This document shows positions 59,591 to 64,000 of a stretch of DNA of 64,000 nucleotides, in pieces. Under the pieces are notes generated by a model. It was given only the letters and a program-made list of their open reading frames with translations. It did no database searches and was not told the origin of the DNA. How positions within the stretch are numbered: the stretch's first letter is position 1; every line of letters starts with the position of its first letter. The stretch is from the NCBI RefSeq assembly GCF_024323335.1, contig NC_066580.1, positions 143,396,188 to 143,460,187 on the forward strand, in the 5' to 3' direction. Source of the DNA: Lathyrus oleraceus (taxonomy: Eukaryota; Streptophyta; Magnoliopsida; Fabales; Fabaceae). The position numbers and the translations under genes were made by a program.

Positions 59591-60974
59591 TCTAAGGTAA
59601 AGCATGATCCTCCATCATGCAGAGCGGACCACCCAGATCTCACTACTAACGACACTGCTATGGCCAAGTATGACTTCGACAATCCTATCTATTAAGCCGA
59701 AGAAGGGGTTGAGGAAGATTGTGAATTGCCTGAAGGGTTAGCCAGATTGTTGAAACAGGAGGACCGAGCTATTACACCTTATCAGGAGGTGATTGAGACC
59801 GTCAACATCGGTACCGCAGACGACAAGAAAGAGATCAAGATCGGGGCAAGTCTACAGGCCGAGAGGAAAGACCGTTGATCATGTACTTGACTGTGTTAGA
59901 AAGGTCAATGGGTTGTGTGCTCGGTCATCATGACGAGTCAGGTCGAAAAGAGCATGCAATATACTACCTTAGCAAAAGTTTACCGACTGTGAACAAAGAT
60001 ACTCATTGCTCGAGAAAACTTTCCGCGCTTTGGCATGGGCTGCTTGCCGACTAAGACAGTATATGTTGACTCACACGACTCTTTTGATATCAAAAATGGA
60101 TCCAATCAAGTATATTTTTGAAAAGCCAGCACTTACCGGAAAGGTTACTAGGTGACAAATGATACTGACAGAGTATGACATCCAATACACTTCACAAAAA
60201 GCCATCAAGGGAAGTTTCTTGTCAGACTATCTTGCAGAGTAACCGATTGATGATTACCAACCTATGAGGTTTGACTTTCCTGATGAGGACATCATGTTTC
60301 TCAAATCGAAAGATTGAGAGGAACCACTCCCGGAGGAGGGGCCTGACCCTGAATCCAAATGGGTTATGATGTTTGATGGGGCGGTCCACGTCAATGGTCG
60401 CGGAGTTGGTGTAGTGTTGATCACACCGGAAGGGGGTTCATATGCCATTTGGTGCCAGAATAACTTTTCCCTGCACCAACAATGAAGCCGAATACGAAGC
60501 TTGTATCCTAAGACTTGAGGAAGCCGTCAATATACAGATTAAAACCCTGGATGTATACGGGGATTCAGCTTTGGTCATCAATCAAACCAACGGGAAATGG
60601 TATACACCTCAGCCTCATCTGGCTCCTTACAGAGACTACACGAGAAGATTGTTGACTTTCTTTTGAAGAAAACCAATTTGCTGATGCTTTGTTTACCTTG
60701 TCTTCCATGATTAAGGTGCTATGCTGGAACTACGTACCCAGAATTGACGTATCTCAGTCAGAGACGAATGAAGAAAGCATTTGGTGAATTGGTACTCAAA
60801 AGATTTCTTCCTCCCAACACAGATCACAGGGGCAAATGGACACCGAACTATGAGGGTCCGTACGTGGTTAAAAGGATTTTCTATGGCGGAGCTTTGATGC
60901 TAACAACCATGGATGACGAAGGATTCTCGTCCCCTATTAACTCAGACGCAGTTAAAAAAAAATACTTCGCATAA
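59591..60974 (+). pseudogene. Ogre-B remnants: pre-RT, RNase H and integrase tail (RT and integrase core deleted)
   Basis: The pre-RT segment (LPEGLARLLKQEDRAITPYQEV, about 59725-59790) is followed at about 59860 directly by the RNase H region (YLTVLERSMGCVLGHHDESGRKEHAIYYLSK), so the whole RT catalytic part is missing. RNase H continues with the Tat-type domain: MFDGAV (near 60370), FPCTNNEAEYEACILRLEEAV and DVYGDSALVINQ (60465-60590), with D, E and D catalytic residues seen. At about 60750 the text jumps to the integrase C-terminus (ELVLKRFLPPNTDHRGKWTPNYEGPYVVK, GGALMLTTMD, 60780-60910), so the catalytic integrase core is also gone. Several stops and shifts at 59690-60450. Confidence 0.88.
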
Positions 60975-60980
60975 AATAGA

Positions 60981-61180
60981 CCCGCTGGACGATAAAAAGA
61001 ATAGTCCAGGCAAAAAAAAGGGCATCCCGACGAACCAAAAAAAAAGAATAAAGAGGTTCGGGCAAAAATTAGGGATATAAAAAAAAAGAGTACACCCGGT
61101 GAGTCGAAAACCCAAAAGGGCGGCTCGGGCAAAAATGGGTATCCCGGTGGATTGAAAACCCGAAAAGGGGGCGATCCAGG
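60981..61180 (+). repeat. Four hairpin units with different stems
   Basis: Units start CCCG near 60981, 61026, 61095 and 61143 and close with GGCAAAA or CGGGCAAAA. Stems: CTGGAC/GTCCAG (60985-60990, 61004-61009); CGAACC/GGTTCG (61031-61036, 61055-61060); GAGTCG/CGGCTC (61101-61106, 61121-61126, one T:G); GGATTG/CGATCC (61149-61154, 61172-61177, one T:G). Units 3 and 4 also have an inner CCC-AAAA-GGG type hairpin. Confidence 0.85.
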
Positions 61181-61736
61181 CAAAAGTTAGGGAATAAGCG
61201 AATGACTGTGATCTGAGTTCATCAGTGTTATATCACCGTTTCATTCAATCCGGCAATCTTCGAAGGTTAAAGATCGACTAATCATCCACTTCAGAAAGCA
61301 AGATGAGCAGAGCGTCTTGAGGTCATACGAGCCATAGCAGAGTCGAAACTCGGTGGGACCCCGTATCCCCATTGCCATTAGGATAGTTCTTTTTTTATAG
61401 CGATCACCTCTTTTCAGGGATCAGCTTCCTGATACCCTCGCCTATTCCTGGCATAAATTTTCTCCCCAGTAAGAGTCGAATAATTCAGTTAAAGAGCCTC
61501 TTTATTTTTCATTTATCAGTTTGTTTGCAAAAATGTCCGAATTTTTGATAAAACATATTGCATATGAACATAATGGTGGCTTTTGCAGATGATTTGCACA
61601 GGAAAACATTTAAAATTGCTTTGAATGTGCTTAATCCCGGACGGTGAATTCAAACCGAGTAATTCCCCCGAGGCATACGTGTATTTTTGGTTGCAGGTCA
61701 CAGGAACCGGATGCCAAGTCATGAATCCTCATCCCC

Positions 61737-62010
61737 AAGCGGTTGACAAAGTCTCTCCTCAGCAGAGCATGTTCCCCAGCAGAGTTGACAGTATCCAGAC
61801 TATATATCCCCAGCGGAGTTGACAGTGTCAGACTGTATCTTCCTAGCAACAGCGGAGTGGTTGCATAACCAACATATGAGAGGGTGGTGTTCCCAGTGTT
61901 CATCTCATTCCCCAGCAGATTATTTTTAATAGATTTGTTAATCCCCAGCTTGAGGGCAATTAGCAAGTTCATATCCCCAGCAAAGGTCGTTTCCTACGAC
62001 ATTTCCCCAG
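61737..62010 (+). repeat. Cluster of PBS-complementary CCCCAGC(A/G)GAG motifs
   Basis: CCCCAGCAGAGTTGACA at 61774-61790 and CCCCAGCGGAGTTGACA at 61808-61824 match the reverse complement of the Ogre-B PBS (CCCCAGCAGAGTCGCCA) at 15 and 14 of 17 positions. Shorter forms occur near 61736, 61758, 61846, 61910, 61943 and 61975. Confidence 0.85.
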
Positions 62011-62336
62011 GAAGTGTTTTCCCCACAGACTCTCCTCACAGAGCCTCGCCGAACAAAGTTTCCATAGTTGATACTCCCCCCGCAAGGTCAACTTTTCAAG
62101 CAGCCAATTTATTTTTGGTGGCTCATTGGTCCCGGCAGACGGATCATTCCCCACAGAGCATTCAAGGATTGATACAGCGATCTGTTCCCTACCGGAGTTT
62201 GCTTCCCCAAGCAGATTTCTTTTTACACCATGCATAACATTTGCATTTGCATGCATATCATATCAAGCATACACATAAGCTGATAAACAGGTTCTTCCAA
62301 GCAGACTGAAGAATTACTTTACAACCAAGGTCATGA

Positions 62337-62650
62337 GATCCAGCCAGAGGATCAAGCGTGAGTGATCCAGCCTGAGGGTCGTTTTGAAGATTCAGCCTGA
62401 GAATCGTTTTCCAGTGATCCAGCCTGAGGGTCATTTCGAAGATTCAGCCTGAGAATCGTTTTTCAGTAATCCAGCCTGAGGGTTATTTCGAAGATTCAGC
62501 CTGAGAATCGTTTTCCAGTGATCCAGCCTGAGGGTCAGTTCGAAGATTCAGCCTGAGAATCGTGTTCCAGTTATCCAGCCTGAGGGTCATTTCGAAGATT
62601 CAGCCTGAGAATCGTGTTCCAGTAAGCCAGCCTAAGGCTCAATTTGAAGA
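62337..62650 (+). repeat. 52 bp minisatellite of alternating hairpins with loop AGCCTGA
   Basis: Units start at 62364, 62416, 62468, 62520, 62572 and 62624 with exact 52 bp spacing. Each unit has a GATCC-AGCCTGA-GGGTC hairpin and a GATTC-AGCCTGA-GAATC hairpin. A GATCC-AGCCAGA-GGATC hairpin at 62337-62353 precedes them. Confidence 0.92.
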
Positions 62651-62875
62651 TTCCCTAGTGAAGTCGCCTACAAGCTTTATTTCCCCAGCAAGCCCAATTG
62701 AGGAGTCGTTACAACATGTTCTAGCCCGAAGAATATGTACGAAGCCCAAAAGTGGAATATTCTCGAAGCTGCATATCTAATATGAAGGTTGGGTGTAGAT
62801 TTCAAAATAGGGTCAACCAGCGCATGCCTCAGATGCGGGATCCTAATGATGGGAATTTATCATCAGAACAATCCA

Positions 62876-63206
62876 GATCTAGCCAGAGGATCGAAGTAGA
62901 TTCAGCCAGAGAATCGAAACAAAGAAGATCTAGCCAGAAGATCGAAAATCGCAACAATTCAGATCTAGCCAGAAGATCGAAGTAGATTTAGCCAGAGAAT
63001 CAAAGGAAATAGATTCAGCCAGAGAATCGAAACGAAGGAGATCTAGCCAGAAGATCGAAGAAGATCTAGCCAGAAGATCAAAATCGTATCCAGCCCGAGG
63101 ATCAAAATTAATATCCAACCAGAGGATTAAATTGAGTATAGGTTCAGCCAGAGGATCGAAACTCCAGATTAAGCCAGAAGACTGATTCAGATCCAGCCAG
63201 AGGATC
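62876..63206 (+). repeat. Second hairpin array with loop AGCCAGA
   Basis: About 13 hairpins with irregular spacing. Stems include GATTC/GAATC (62899, 63012), GATCT/AGATC (62927, 62962, 63040, 63063), GATCC/GGATC (63190), GATCT/GGATC (62876) and GATTT/GAATC (62985), nearly all around the same 7-base loop AGCCAGA. Confidence 0.9.
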
Positions 63207-63355
63207 GGAAGAAAGATAAACAGCGCGGTGTATTTCCGCGTTTTTGTGGTGTTCTCGGAGCGCAAGTTTTCGGTCTGTCTTTGGTATTCAATCACAGCTC
63301 ACCCCGTTTGTCTGATAAGCTGTCCGCTTTCATCCTACTCGGGTTAGCTGATGAT

Positions 63356-63369
63356 TGAATAGGGGCAGT
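63356..63369 (+). promoter_or_regulatory. Ogre-B polypurine tract
   Basis: GAATAGGGGCAGT directly before the 3' LTR start. It has one or two pyrimidines, as is common in Ogre. Confidence 0.75.
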
Positions 63370-64000
63370 TGTAACACCCCAAAATTTGTTCTCCTCATTC
63401 ATGCATTCATTTAACATTTCATATTGCATTTCATCATGTCAATCAGAATTAGATCCAAGAAACTTTATTTAAAAAAAAAATTAAAAAAATTAAAAAAAAA
63501 CGAAAAAAACAAAAAAAACAAAAAAAAATTAAAAACGAAAAATAAAACGAAAAAATTTAAAAAAAAATTTAAAAAAAATTTAAAAAAATTTAAAAAAATA
63601 AAAATAAATAAATAAATAAAAAATAATAATAATAAAAAAATAAATAAAATATAATAGAAAAACTTGGACTTGGACCTCTCTCATTTGAGCCCACAAAGCC
63701 ATGAAAATCAGATTATAAAAGAGGGAGATCAGACAGAAAAAGGAAGAGAAACAAAATACTCTAAGGTTTCCTTGAAACAAAACCCTTGACAAAACCTGGA
63801 GAGAAACCTGACAGAGAACTCAGAGCAACCCCCAGGCAGCTCTGAAAAATTCAATCTGACTCACACACTTTCATCTCACGCAAACCCTAACATTGCCTTG
63901 CAAACCCAGCCGTGCCATTTGATTTCAACCGGTCTCTCCCATCAGGTTTGCCTCATTCCCATGATTTTATGCTCTTAATTTGGATCATCTGAATGTATGA
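63370..64000 (+). repeat. Ogre-B 3' LTR, first 631 bp
   Basis: Starts TGTAACACCCCAAAATTTG like the 5' LTR and follows it base for base apart from scattered changes and an expanded A-rich tract (63468-63655, against about 53330-53412 in the 5' copy). It continues beyond the window. Confidence 0.93.

Larger units (their letters stand above)
60975..63369 (+). other. Ogre-B 3' UTR, rich in hairpin arrays and PBS-complementary motifs
   Basis: About 2.4 kb of non-coding sequence between the integrase stop and the PPT. It comprises a four-unit hairpin array (60981-61180), a unique part, a block of CCCCAGC-type motifs (61737-62240), a 52 bp minisatellite of paired hairpins (62337-62650) and a second, diverged hairpin array (62876-63206). 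Ogre 3' UTRs are known to be hypervariable and to seed satellite repeats. Open frames here are not genes. Confidence 0.85.
53232..64000 (+). mobile_element. Ogre-B: Tat/Ogre retrotransposon derivative lacking ORF1, RT and most of integrase
   Basis: 5' LTR 53232-54938, PBS 54941-54957, leader, gag-protease 55981-59352, spacer, RNase H remnant, integrase tail, about 2.4 kb 3' UTR, PPT and the first 631 bp of the 3' LTR. The left flank is ATGGA (53227-53231), within SIRE-C. If this is the target duplication, ATGGA should follow the 3' LTR outside the window. Gag-pro has only two stops, while the enzyme genes are deleted: the structure of a non-autonomous element. Confidence 0.93.

Noticed and set aside
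61884..62256. Open frames of about 95-117 codons on both strands in the Ogre-B 3' UTR
   Set aside because: They run through CCCCAGC repeats, have no domain features, and are not conserved with Ogre-A.
62337..63206. CRISPR-like array (regular 52 bp spacing, palindromic repeats)
   Set aside because: The intervals are themselves repeats, not unique spacers; it lies in a plant retrotransposon 3' UTR and there are no cas genes.
1..64000. tRNA, rRNA or known small RNA genes
   Set aside because: Looked for obvious tRNA arms and rRNA text on both strands; the only tRNA-like matches are primer binding sites and their complements.

Overview
This is repeat-dense plant nuclear DNA, most likely from a large-genome legume (tribe Fabeae: pea, vetch, lentil or grass pea). 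The basis is two Ogre/Tat Ty3-gypsy elements, SIRE-like copia remnants, a Tekay-type chromovirus, copia elements and MITEs, with one host gene in 64 kb. The tribe is inferred from repeat content only.

Layout. 1-12511 (-): Ogre-A, cut by the window edge, running from RT through gag-pro and ORF1 to a 4.4 kb 5' LTR. 12514-17998 (+): Copia-A, complete with LTRs but with a broken gag-pol. 17999-18856 (+): 3' part of a Tat/Ogre LTR. 18857-20840 (+): decayed SIRE-like integrase-RT-RNase H. 21190-26925: fragments of two unrelated host genes, an ABCC transporter and an aconitase, the first split by Copia-B (21587-26382, -, perfect AAAAG target duplication). 27470-31800 (+): a second decayed SIRE element carrying a Mutator-type foldback element (27564-28324). 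31812-32118: a MITE. 33491-34769 (+): the only plausible intact host gene, a two-exon TRM-like (VARLMGLD motif) protein. 35810-38680 (-): truncated TNT1-like copia. 38690-53231 (-): a SIRE-like element into which a solo Tat/Ogre LTR inserted (39855-51661), into which a young 7.7 kb Tekay chromovirus inserted (42047-49746, AGGTG target duplication). 53232-64000 (+): Ogre-B, with gag-protease but no ORF1, no RT and almost no integrase; its 3' LTR leaves the window.

Nothing here looks like an autonomous element. Every retrotransposon coding region has nonsense changes, frameshifts or domain deletions. Ogre-B could at best be mobilised in trans. Its 3' UTR holds the most interesting signal in the window: three groups of tandem hairpin units whose stems differ from unit to unit yet stay paired, with G:U wobbles on the sense strand, plus several motifs complementary to the element's own primer binding site. 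I read this as a structured retrotransposon RNA region that may interact with the PBS. The structure is visible in the sequence; the function is hypothesis.
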